Source: Candidatus Wallbacteria bacterium (GTDB lineage: Bacteria; Muiribacteriota; JAQTZZ01). Taken from it: a stretch of DNA of 19,323 nucleotides. The stretch is taken from positions 1 to 19,323 of the forward strand of contig JAQTZZ010000067.1 of assembly GCA_028687545.1 (NCBI GenBank). The letters are read 5' to 3'. A model generated the notes under the pieces. That model searched no databases and was not told the origin of the DNA. It was given only the letters and a program-made list of their open reading frames with translations. The position numbers and the translations under genes were made by a program. Positions within the stretch are counted from its first letter, which is position 1. The number at the start of each line of letters is the position of its first letter. Shown here one piece after another: positions 6,203-13,014 of the stretch.

Positions 6203-7357
6203 ATGATCAAGGAAAATGATGCCCAATTGCCCTGCAGTGAAGAAAAATACTCCATCCTTCTTGGAGAAATTGCTGTTCTTTTAGAACAGGCCAGGAGGTC
6301 TGCAGCCAGATCTGTCAACAGCATTCTGACCGCCACTTACTGGGAAATCGGGCGCAATATTGTGGAATTTGAGCAGGGCGGTAAAGAACGGGCAGTATAT
6401 GGAGAGGCTTTGCTGTTGATGCTGTCCCGTGATCTGAGTGCAAGATACGGGCGGGGATTTTCTCGTTCTAATCTCCAGCAGATGCGCTTGTTTTACCATG
6501 GCTGGAGAATATGCCAGACAGCGTCTGGCATATTTGAAGCCCGGGCGACTTATTCTGGCACAGCAAGGAAATCAGAGAACGCTAAAGTCGAGAAGAAATA
6601 TGAGAAATCTACAGTATCTCCCGTACTGTTCCCACTCACCTGGTCGCATTATGTGAGGCTGATGTCAGTGGAATGTTCTCCGGCCAGAGCTTTCTATGAG
6701 AACGAGGCAATCAGAGGCGGCTGGTCGGTGCGGCAGCTTGACCGTCAGATCAGCACTCAGTTCTTCGAACGCACGACCATCTCAAAACGGCGGCATGTAA
6801 TGCTTAGGCGAGGTCAACAGGCTAAATCTGAAGACTCTGTGTCAGTGGAAGACGAAGTGCGCAACCCATATCTGCTTGAATTTCTCAATCTTAAGGATGA
6901 GTATGGCGAATCATCGCTGGAAGAGGCACTTGTCCGTCATCTGGAATGGTTTCTACTCGAACTGGGACCAGGGTTCACATTCGTGGCCAGACAGAAGCGA
7001 ATCCGCGTCGGCACAGTGTGGTATCGGATCGACCTTCTGCTGTACCACAGAGTCTTGCGCTGCCTCGTGATCATTGATCTGAAAAGGGGCGCATTTTCCC
7101 ATGCCGACGCAGGACAGATGAATCTATACCTGAATTTTGTCAAGGAGCATCTGACACTGCCTGGAGAAAATGACCCGATCGGCATCATACTCTGCAGCGA
7201 GCGAGACAACACAGTTGTTAAATACGCCACAGGAGGCATCAAGGCCAGTGTCTTTGCCTCGAAATACCTGACCTCGCTGCCGGACGCAGAAACATTGCGT
7301 CATGAAATTGTCACGGCGCAGGCGGTGATTCAATTAAGGCGAAAGGAGAGCAAATGA
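6203..7357 (+). CDS. YhcG/DUF1016-type protein with PD-(D/E)XK nuclease domain
   Basis: This 384-residue protein has two parts. Residues about 15-190 form the DUF1016 N-terminal region (TATYWEIGRNIVEFEQGGKE, SARYGRGFSRSNLQQMRLFY, LTWSHYVRLM, and AIRGGWSVRQLDRQISTQFF). Residues about 220-375 form the PD-(D/E)XK nuclease fold, with Glu240 or Glu241 in the first helix, Asp277 in WYRIDLLLYH, and Asp292-Leu-Lys294 as the xEXK-like motif, followed by GQMNLYLNF. The motif carries Asp where most relatives have Glu (ELK). Length is normal for the family. Relatives are widespread in mobile islands and near restriction systems; a role in DNA processing or defence is suspected but not settled. There is no clear ribosome-binding site before the ATG. 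It sits between a dead exonuclease fragment and an apparently acquired methyltransferase gene. Confidence 0.88.
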   Translation: MIKENDAQLPCSEEKYSILLGEIAVLLEQARRSAARSVNSILTATYWEIGRNIVEFEQGGKERAVYGEALLLMLSRDLSARYGRGFSRSNLQQMRLFYHGWRICQTASGIFEARATYSGTARKSENAKVEKKYEKSTVSPVLFPLTWSHYVRLMSVECSPARAFYENEAIRGGWSVRQLDRQISTQFFERTTISKRRHVMLRRGQQAKSEDSVSVEDEVRNPYLLEFLNLKDEYGESSLEEALVRHLEWFLLELGPGFTFVARQKRIRVGTVWYRIDLLLYHRVLRCLVIIDLKRGAFSHADAGQMNLYLNFVKEHLTLPGENDPIGIILCSERDNTVVKYATGGIKASVFASKYLTSLPDAETLRHEIVTAQAVIQLRRKESK

Positions 7358-7444
7358 CGAGAAAAATTAGGGGCAGGTCTTGAAAATTAGCGTTCCGTTG
7401 AATAAACAATGCCAGACCCGCACTTTGCACATCAAACTGCCAGG

Positions 7445-7473
7445 TTGGAAGACAGGCCGGAAATGTGTAGAAT
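7445..7473 (+). promoter_or_regulatory. Predicted promoter for the methyltransferase
   Basis: TTGGAA (7445-7450) and TAGAAT (7468-7473) are 17 bp apart. Transcription would start near 7480, about 75 nt before the chosen ATG at 7554. Confidence 0.45.
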
Positions 7474-7553
7474 AAAAGAACTGGATTAATGAAATGATAA
7501 AGATGGTGTCTGACCGACCGGATCTATTCAAAACAATAAGGAGATTTCACGAA

Positions 7554-8297
7554 ATGGACATCCCGCGGATATTCAACATCACTGAAAGCGCTCACCGTAT
7601 CCACAACCCGATCACACCTGATAAGCTCGCCGCTCTCGGTGCTGCGCTGCGTCTTGAGTCAGGGACCAGTGTGCTCGACCTCGGCAGCGGTTCCGGGGAA
7701 ATGCTGTGCACCTGGGCGCGCGATCACGGAATCGTCGGAACCGGCGTCGATATGAGCCCGCTGTTCACCGGGCAGGCGAAACTCCGTGCAGTGGAACTCG
7801 GCGTCGCCGATCAAGTCAGGTTCATCCATGGCGATGCTGCAGGCTATGTCTCAGACGAGCTGGTCGGTGTGGCTGCCTGTGTCGGTGCCACCTGGATCGG
7901 CGGCGGTGTCGCCGGCACTATCGAGCTTCTGTCGAAGAGCCTGCGCAGCGGAGGGATCATCCTCATCGGAGAGCCCTACTGGCGGTTGCCTCCGACCGAG
8001 GAAGTCGCCAGAGGATGTCAGGTCCACGCAATCTCCGACTTTCTCACGCTTCCGGAACTTCTCGCGTCTTTCGGCCGCCTTGGCTGTGACGTCGTTGAAA
8101 TGATGATTGCTGACCAGGACGGCTGGGACAGATACGAGGCGGCCAAATGGCTCACCATGCGGCGATGGCTTGAAGCCAATCCCGGCGACGAGTTCGCAAA
8201 AGAGGTTCGAGCCCAACTGACCTCGGAACCCGGGCGCTACGCCGCTTACACCCGTGAATACCTGGGCTGGGGTGTGTTCGCGCTGATGCCGCGGTGA
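7554..8297 (+). CDS. Class I SAM-dependent methyltransferase, probably acquired
   Basis: The protein has 247 residues from the ATG at 7554, which follows AAGGAG (7538-7543) by 10 nt. An in-frame ATG at 7494 would add 20 unconvincing residues. Motif I is textbook (SVLDLGSGSGE, residues 39-49), followed by the acidic end of strand 2 (GTGVDMS) and a motif II-like HGDAAGYVSDELVGVAACVG. GGIILIGEPYWRLPPTEEVA matches strand 5, and the C-terminus ends YTREYLGWGVFALMPR. The N-terminus MDIPRIFNITESAHRIHNPI belongs to a widespread group of small uncharacterised methyltransferases. The target is unknown. The gene is visibly richer in G and C than its neighbours, with many CGC, GGC and GTC codons, which suggests horizontal acquisition. 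Confidence 0.9.
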   Translation: MDIPRIFNITESAHRIHNPITPDKLAALGAALRLESGTSVLDLGSGSGEMLCTWARDHGIVGTGVDMSPLFTGQAKLRAVELGVADQVRFIHGDAAGYVSDELVGVAACVGATWIGGGVAGTIELLSKSLRSGGIILIGEPYWRLPPTEEVARGCQVHAISDFLTLPELLASFGRLGCDVVEMMIADQDGWDRYEAAKWLTMRRWLEANPGDEFAKEVRAQLTSEPGRYAAYTREYLGWGVFALMPR

Positions 8298-8353
8298 TGC
8301 AATGGAGCATCCGGCTGGAGAACGGGGGAAATCCGGAGAAAATGCAGTTAAAA

Positions 8354-10663
8354 TTATTGAAGCAATTTCACCATCTCGTCAACCTTGCCCTCTTCAGGAA
8401 CGCCCTTGCCGCGGCAGTCATTCCTGAATAAATCCAGAGCAGTTCTGCCGCGGTTGTCTTTCAGCCGCGGATCTGCTCCTGCATTCCTCAAACATCTCAA
8501 CATCTCCAATGAGCGATCCATCAGTTGAACATCCCGGCTTTCGCTGCCTCCCTGCCATCTGCTGGCGAAAAATACCACCAGATAATGCAATGGTGTCCAG
8601 CCTGCAATGCCGGCGTGATTGACGTCCGCACCATCTGCGATCAGCTTTTCAGCCTGTTTCACTCTGTCGGCCTTGTCACAGAATTTCACTGCCTCCATCA
8701 GCGGCGTAATACCGCTGTAATTGGTAGAATCAGGCAAGAATCCTGCTCTGACAAGCATATCTATGTATTCGGAATTGCATCTCATCAGTGGAGAGGATTT
8801 GTAAATTGTGCCGTCTTTCATTGGCCTGCCCTTATCGTCTGCCATGAGTTCCGGCATACCTATCTCCAGAAGATAGCGCACCAGGTCTTCGTGTCCCCCT
8901 TCACTAACCGCATCTGCCATGATTATGACAACATTTTCCTTCAGGTTATAGCCCTTTTGTTCCATCATTCTGGCGACTTCCGGACTGGGGCATGCCCACA
9001 GCAGATCGCGACCTTCATTATCTGTGATTTTGATCCCTTCCTGATTCAGGCATTTATTGACCAGAGCGATTTTCCTTTCATTGGACAGTCCCTTTTCACG
9101 ATTGAGAAAATTCAGAACAGAAGAAAGAGACAGATCCTTCTTCACAGCTGTCTCATCACCTTTCTGAATCGACACCTTGCAGCATGATTGCAGGAATTCC
9201 CGGCAATCAGCCTCAGGGTGCATTTCCAGCACATTCTGCCCTCCAGTGTTCAAAGCATCCGGATCGGCTCCATGGCTGAGCAGGAGTTTCAAACCCTCCG
9301 GTTTTAGATTTTTGTTGAACAGGGGCGTGTTTCCCTGGTCATCTCTGGCGTTGACGTCAGCCCCTGCTTCGATCAGGGCTGATATTGCGCCGGGATCAGT
9401 GACTGTGTGAAGCGGTGTTTCGTTTCTCTGCCCGCCGCGCTGATTAGGATCAAGCCCGTATTCCAGCATCAGGCGCACGAAATCACCGTTCCCTGCACAA
9501 TGCATCAATGTGTATCCCTGCTTCCCTGCCAGACCTGATCCCATTTCCCCGGTATCCATGTGAGGATAGAGATTCGAGGCTGAAATATCCTCAGCCTGGA
9601 CCGGCATTCTTACCTTCGGGTTTGCACCATGTTCAAGCATGATGCGGGCTTCTGCCGTCGAAGATGTGTAATTGAACAGGATCGGAATGCCGCATGTGTC
9701 GGAAATGTTGGGAGAAATTCCCTGATCAAGCAGAAGTTTCAGCAGAGCAGGATCAGCCGTCGGCTGAGAGATCGATTGATCACCGTGCCAGTCGGGAAGC
9801 TCCCAGCCGCAACCCTCGCTGATCAGAAGCCTGGCCACTTCCATCGACTTGGTCCTCAGCAGCGGATGCTGATCCCATGAAAAAATAGATATTTCATCTG
9901 AACCGAAATTGAATTGAACAGGCATCCTGAAAACAGCCCCGTTCCTGATCAGCACCTGAGCCACGTCCATCCTGGCCGTATAATCGAGCGGCCTGAAACT
10001 GCCCGTATTATAGCTTCTGAACCCGTCCGGTGAGAACCCTCTGTCGATCAGATACTGGGCCACTTCCGGGCTTTTGACGAAGCAGAGGGGGGACAACTTG
10101 TCGGTTTTCCTGTTCCAGGATTCCAGTTTAAGCTGTGCCGCAAGCTCTGCGCCAAGGATCGCAGGTACCATTTCGGGGTGCAGTTTGACTGCGCCCTTTC
10201 TCAGCAGGAGGCTGAGCAGCTCTTCGTCCTGGCTGTCATTCAGCAGGCTGTAAAGGTCAGGATCGCTCTCCTTGCTGAAATCCCGGGCCGGGAACTCTGC
10301 TCTGCCCAGCAGATGCTTCAGGATGGCAGGCCTTCTGGTTTTACACCCTGTGCAGAATGCAGCCAGGATTTCTCCACTGTCAAGACTGGCTGCACTGTCG
10401 ATGCTGCCGAGCAATGCGGCTTCGCCGGACTCGGTAACAGTGGCTATCTGTTCGGCCAGTGAGGTCTCCCGGGTCTGTTCTACAGCAGCTGGGCTTATAG
10501 TGAAATTCACTGCTTCCTCGGCATGAATTCCGGCTGAAAAGAGAAGCCAGCAAAAAAACAGGGAGAGGAATACCGATCCTTTGGGAATTTGAACCGGGTC
10601 TATACATTTGACAAAACCGGTTAACCCCTCGGATGGATTGAGAAAAGTCAAAAAGCCGAACAC
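8354..10663 (-). CDS. Large exported ankyrin-repeat protein with a repeat-derived start
   Basis: This is a 769-residue protein read from GTG 10663. A hydrophobic signal-like segment (VFLSLFFCWLLFSAGIHA, residues 31-48, cleavage likely after HA) predicts export. The rest is built of degenerate and canonical ankyrin units. The clearest are at residues 300-350 (LLKLLLDQGISPN, IMLEHGANPK), 385-475 (FVRLMLEYGLDPN, LIEAGADVNARDDQGNTPLF, LLLSHGADPD) and 590-750 (ITPLMEAVKF, LIADGADVNHAGIAGWTPLH, LRNAGADPRLKDNRGRTALD). Such proteins act as protein-binding scaffolds; the partner is unknown. The only usable start is the GTG with AGGAGG just upstream. Both lie at or in repeat copy E, so about 25 N-terminal residues (MFGFLTFLNPSEGLTGFVKC and onward) are repeat-encoded. 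No other ATG, GTG or TTG lies between the repeat and the signal segment. Confidence 0.85.
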   Translation of the reverse strand: MFGFLTFLNPSEGLTGFVKCIDPVQIPKGSVFLSLFFCWLLFSAGIHAEEAVNFTISPAAVEQTRETSLAEQIATVTESGEAALLGSIDSAASLDSGEILAAFCTGCKTRRPAILKHLLGRAEFPARDFSKESDPDLYSLLNDSQDEELLSLLLRKGAVKLHPEMVPAILGAELAAQLKLESWNRKTDKLSPLCFVKSPEVAQYLIDRGFSPDGFRSYNTGSFRPLDYTARMDVAQVLIRNGAVFRMPVQFNFGSDEISIFSWDQHPLLRTKSMEVARLLISEGCGWELPDWHGDQSISQPTADPALLKLLLDQGISPNISDTCGIPILFNYTSSTAEARIMLEHGANPKVRMPVQAEDISASNLYPHMDTGEMGSGLAGKQGYTLMHCAGNGDFVRLMLEYGLDPNQRGGQRNETPLHTVTDPGAISALIEAGADVNARDDQGNTPLFNKNLKPEGLKLLLSHGADPDALNTGGQNVLEMHPEADCREFLQSCCKVSIQKGDETAVKKDLSLSSVLNFLNREKGLSNERKIALVNKCLNQEGIKITDNEGRDLLWACPSPEVARMMEQKGYNLKENVVIIMADAVSEGGHEDLVRYLLEIGMPELMADDKGRPMKDGTIYKSSPLMRCNSEYIDMLVRAGFLPDSTNYSGITPLMEAVKFCDKADRVKQAEKLIADGADVNHAGIAGWTPLHYLVVFFASRWQGGSESRDVQLMDRSLEMLRCLRNAGADPRLKDNRGRTALDLFRNDCRGKGVPEEGKVDEMVKLLQ

Positions 10664-10675
10664 CTGTCCCTCCTG
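10588..10675 (+). repeat. Dispersed repeat copy E (full length, middle type II)
   Basis: The copy starts TTTGAACCGGGTCTATACAT, has the middle ACAAAACCGGTTAACCCCTC and GGATGGATTGAGAAAAGTC, and ends AAAAAGCCGAACACCTGTCCC. It lies between two minus-strand genes. Its reverse strand supplies the start of the ankyrin gene, and its right edge is a few bases from the stop codon of the zinc-ribbon gene. Confidence 0.88.
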
Positions 10676-10677
10676 TC

Positions 10678-11390
10678 TTAGAATTTGCGGGAATGATCAG
10701 TGCCGCCTATGTCATGGTAGCACACTGTTACAATCGCCTGGCAGAGAACCATGAGCAGGATGGAAAAATAGGTTTTTACGAAGAAAATGATGTAAGCCGT
10801 AATCTGCTTTGCAAAGGGGATGAATTCACTGGTCTTGTCAAGCGCATCCGAAAACAGGCTGTAAACGTCATAGAAAAGGCTTGTGTATGAAAGCATGGCA
10901 ACAATAAGTGCAGTCATGGCGAAAAAGGCCGTCGCCTGAATGATGAGAGAAAATCTGAAATGCAGGGCCTGCTTCCCCTTAACCCTGCTATATGCATGGA
11001 ATAAAACATGCAGTGAACAGTTTCCAGGGCAAAGAACGGCAGCATAATTAACATGATGTTCCTTATCTGAGGCGCCAAACCCGCCTCGGCAAAAGTCGTC
11101 TGCCTATCCATGACTGAAGGATTATAGCCCAGGACAAGTTTCAGGAGTATGTAGGCTGTTGCTGTGATAAGGCAGGCAACCATGTAATCGTTCAAGGATG
11201 ATAACACGAGCCGCCATGCGCGGTTCACCGTTACCAATGCTCTGCGCCAGTAATCTTTTGGAAAATGCACAGGTTTGCCTGACAGGCTGTTCTCAGATGC
11301 AATTTTTTCAGCGCTGAATTCGCTGCCGCAATAAGGGCAGAAATTGAATCCGTCCGCTACCGTCCTCTGGCACGCTTGGCATCTAATCAC
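10678..11390 (-). pseudogene. Zinc-ribbon membrane protein interrupted by a -1 frameshift
   Basis: Reading starts at GTG 11390 with GGAGGA close upstream. Residues 1-22 form a zinc ribbon with Cys4, Cys7, Cys18 and Cys21 (RCQACQ...FCPYCG). A polar linker follows, then membrane segments (NDYMVACLITATAYILLKLV, NIMLIMLPFFALETVHCMF). This frame becomes basic and ends at 10914. A second frame, open from before 10980 to the TAA at 10678-10680, continues a credible membrane protein: HAYSRVKGKQALHFRFSLII, QATAFFAMTALIVAMLSYTS and later helices (ITAYIIFFVKTYFSILLMVL). Adding one T to the run of four at about 10999-11002 joins the two frames into one product of about 237 residues with roughly four membrane helices. 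The second part alone could restart at an ATG (10917) that overlaps the first stop (ATGA). It is a genuine pseudogene, a frameshifted pair, or a sequencing error. The zinc-ribbon plus helices layout is common in uncharacterised inner-membrane proteins. Confidence 0.7.
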
Positions 11391-11593
11391 GATTCCTCCC
11401 GGCAGGCTGGAAACTAGCGAAAACTCCGTGAAAGTTCCTTATTAGCAAAACTTTGAACAGAACATCTGCCATTCGTCGATGGGAAAAAGCTGCATCCAGC
11501 CATGAACATGGACTTCGACATGTTTAAATTATGGCGGAGCGGTCATTAAAATGCAAGCTGGATAGATTGGTGTCTGGGAAATCAAGGGGAAAA

Positions 11594-11694
11594 CTGAACC
11601 GGGTCTATACATTTGACAAAACCAGTTAAAACATCGGATTGGGTTGAGAAAAGTCACAAAGTAAAGCACCGTTCCCTTTCGGTCACCAACTATG
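11594..11694 (+). repeat. Dispersed repeat copy F (full length, middle type II)
   Basis: The copy starts CTGAACCGGGTCTATACATT, has the middle AAAACCAGTTAAAACATCGG and TTGGGTTGAGAAAAGTCACA, and ends AAAGCACCGTTCCC. After the end comes TTTCGGTCACC, resembling the ATTCAGTCACC after copy G, so the element may extend about 10 bp beyond the CCCC. Confidence 0.9.
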
Positions 11695-11721
11695 CTGCAC
11701 TCTTTGACATGAATCCGGAAG

Positions 11722-11743
11722 GAGGCGGTTGACCCGCCTCTTT
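11722..11743 (+). terminator. GC-rich hairpin, possible weak terminator
   Basis: GAGGCGG (11722-11728) and CCGCCTC (11734-11740) are perfect complements around a 5-nt loop, followed by TTT on the plus strand. No plus-strand gene ends here. For the minus-strand exported protein gene it lies about 60 nt past the stop but lacks a T run on that strand. The structure is certain; the role is not. Confidence 0.4.
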
Positions 11744-11801
11744 CAGATGTAATCAGCTGTATGATGCTTTGATCGCTAAGGGCGATGCTGATAAATGGTT
11801 T

Positions 11802-12449
11802 CTATTCTATCACCGGGATGTTGGGGATTCTATCTGCCACAAGGATCTTTATCGCAGCCTGTTTTGCAGGTTGCATATACAGCTCGTCGCTCAGGTAGAA
11901 ATTCCGGAAATCATCCAGGGGTTTCCTGTTTCCGCTATGCCATGCTTCGATCACCCAGCCAGCGAATGAATTGCCTTCCTGCTGAATTCCACTCAACCCA
12001 GACTGGAATTGTTCTGCTGAGATCTGCTGATTCTGGAGTCGGTCCATGAGCTGGTTGAAGCGGTCGGCCATACCGATCAGTTTTGCAGCATGCTCATATT
12101 GGGATCGAGAAAGATCCACTGAACTATAGAGTTCTTTCAATTCCACAGGTAAGTATTCAACCGTGAGATTCATGGATATTTCTGCGCTTCCTACCCATGT
12201 CCGGGTGGGCTCGACAAATCCTTTCACTTTCCAAAAATAGATCCAGCCGCTGGTTTCAGTATGCATGATCTGCCCGCTATGGTAAGTCTGTCCCTGAATC
12301 GATGAAACACCGTTTTCAGGCACAAAAAAACACCAGGCCATATCGGCAATATAGTCGGGCTTGATATTCACAGTGACAGTCATCCCTGCCCAAGCAGCAT
12401 TGAACACAGCAACCAGCATCAGCATCAGAAAAAGTCCTCTAGTCCGCAT
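11802..12449 (-). CDS. Exported protein of unknown function (215 aa)
   Basis: The start is the ATG at 12449, which follows GGAGG by 4-5 nt. An upstream in-frame start at 12497 is less likely. The protein begins with a Sec signal peptide, MRTRGLFLMLMLVAVFNAAW, ending A before GMTV. The first half of the mature protein is rich in beta-strand patterns (MTVTVNIKPDYIADMAWCFF, GWIYFWKVKGFVEPTRTWVG, EISMNLTVEYLPVEL). The second half is helical (YEHAAKLIGMADRFNQLMDR, LQNQQISAEQFQSGLSGIQQ). I do not recognise a family. There is one mature Cys and no lipobox, so it is probably periplasmic or secreted. It is transcribed alone, in the same direction as, and upstream of, the zinc-ribbon and ankyrin genes. 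Confidence 0.8.
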   Translation of the reverse strand: MRTRGLFLMLMLVAVFNAAWAGMTVTVNIKPDYIADMAWCFFVPENGVSSIQGQTYHSGQIMHTETSGWIYFWKVKGFVEPTRTWVGSAEISMNLTVEYLPVELKELYSSVDLSRSQYEHAAKLIGMADRFNQLMDRLQNQQISAEQFQSGLSGIQQEGNSFAGWVIEAWHSGNRKPLDDFRNFYLSDELYMQPAKQAAIKILVADRIPNIPVIE

Positions 12450-12621
12450 TTTTCCTCCATTAAGATTTTTCAGGCTTTCAACCCTGAATAAAGCCACACG
12501 CTAATCTTTTTTCTCACCTCCTCCGGATGTATGCCATGATTTAATTAAATGTAACCAAGTAATATCAAAATCCTGTCAAGAACATGTAAAAGGAATGTAA
12601 AATCATGCCCTGGGAGGGAAT

Positions 12622-12639
12622 CTGAACCGTCTGAACCGT
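12622..12639 (+). repeat. Tandem 9-mer CTGAACCGT x2 at the left end of repeat G
   Basis: CTGAACCGT occurs twice in direct succession (12622-12630, 12631-12639) and is followed by the element's own GAACCGGGT. The left terminus of the element is thus partly triplicated. Confidence 0.85.
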
Positions 12640-12727
12640 GAACCGGGTCTATACATTTGACAAAATTCATTGAGACAGAATGGATTGAGAAAAGTCACAA
12701 AGTAAAGCACCGTCCCCATTCAGTCAC
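12638..12727 (+). repeat. Dispersed repeat copy G (full length, middle type I)
   Basis: The copy has the left end GTGAACCGGGTCTATACATT, the middle TTCATTGAGACAGAATGGAT and the right end GTCACAAAGTAAAGCACCGT followed by CCCC. It is the most consensus-like type I copy in the window. Confidence 0.92.
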
Positions 12728-12738
12728 CCATTCAGTCA
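12716..12738 (+). repeat. Direct repeat CCATTCAGTCA x2 at the right end of repeat G
   Basis: CCATTCAGTCA is found at 12716-12726 and again at 12728-12738, spanning the right boundary of copy G. It could be an insertion footprint or a slippage duplication. Confidence 0.8.
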
Positions 12739-12951
12739 ACACCTCTCCTGAAAAAATGCAGGAAAAATTTATTTCATGGGTAAAATCTCATTGAACTAAA
12801 CTGGATCATCGAAATTCGCTTCTTTAACACTTTAGCATTGTCAAAATAATTTGTCGCTTCACGAGTAACCAGTGTCAAACAAAATGGTCCTCCACACCTG
12901 CGGCAAACCTGATGCGATTTCCAGCAGCTGGTAAGATGGAAATGAATCATC

Positions 12952-12979
12952 TTGAAAATTGCGATGATCTGAGTATAAT
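12952..12979 (+). promoter_or_regulatory. Predicted sigma70 promoter of the peptidoglycan hydrolase
   Basis: TTGAAA (12952-12957) and a perfect TATAAT (12974-12979) are separated by 16 bp. The transcription start would be near 12986, giving a leader of about 29 nt that includes the G-rich ribosome-binding site GAGGGGGG. Confidence 0.7.
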
Positions 12980-13014
12980 TTAATTATAAATACATAGTAT
13001 TGAGGGGGGACAGT

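Larger units (their letters stand above)
11391..11801. other. Intergenic stretch holding repeat F and a hairpin
   Basis: I see no gene here. Besides repeat copy F and the hairpin at 11722-11740, there is a small inverted repeat (AACATG 11505-11510 and CATGTT 11519-11524). A plus-strand frame across 11769-11969 is the shadow of the minus-strand exported protein gene. Confidence 0.5.
12450..13014. other. Divergent intergenic region between two exported-protein genes
   Basis: The 565 bp hold repeat copy G, two small direct repeats around it, and the promoter of the peptidoglycan hydrolase at 12952-12979. No open frame with coding character is visible. An AT-rich block at 12535-12600 contains a minus-strand TTGACA (12579-12574), but its best -10 match is poor, so I do not call a promoter for the 215-residue protein. 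Confidence 0.5.

Noticed and set aside
5897-6226. Minus-strand 109-codon frame
   Set aside because: It lies opposite the exonuclease fragment and the YhcG start, with no coding signature of its own.
7371-7395. GGGGCAGGTCTTGAAAATTA as the end of another mobile repeat
   Set aside because: Only one copy in the window, so no support from the sequence itself.
11745-11811. Plus-strand stretch translating as NQLYDALIAKGDADKW, which looks ankyrin-like
   Set aside because: Too short, bounded by stops, and continuing as the antisense of the exported protein gene; likely coincidence.
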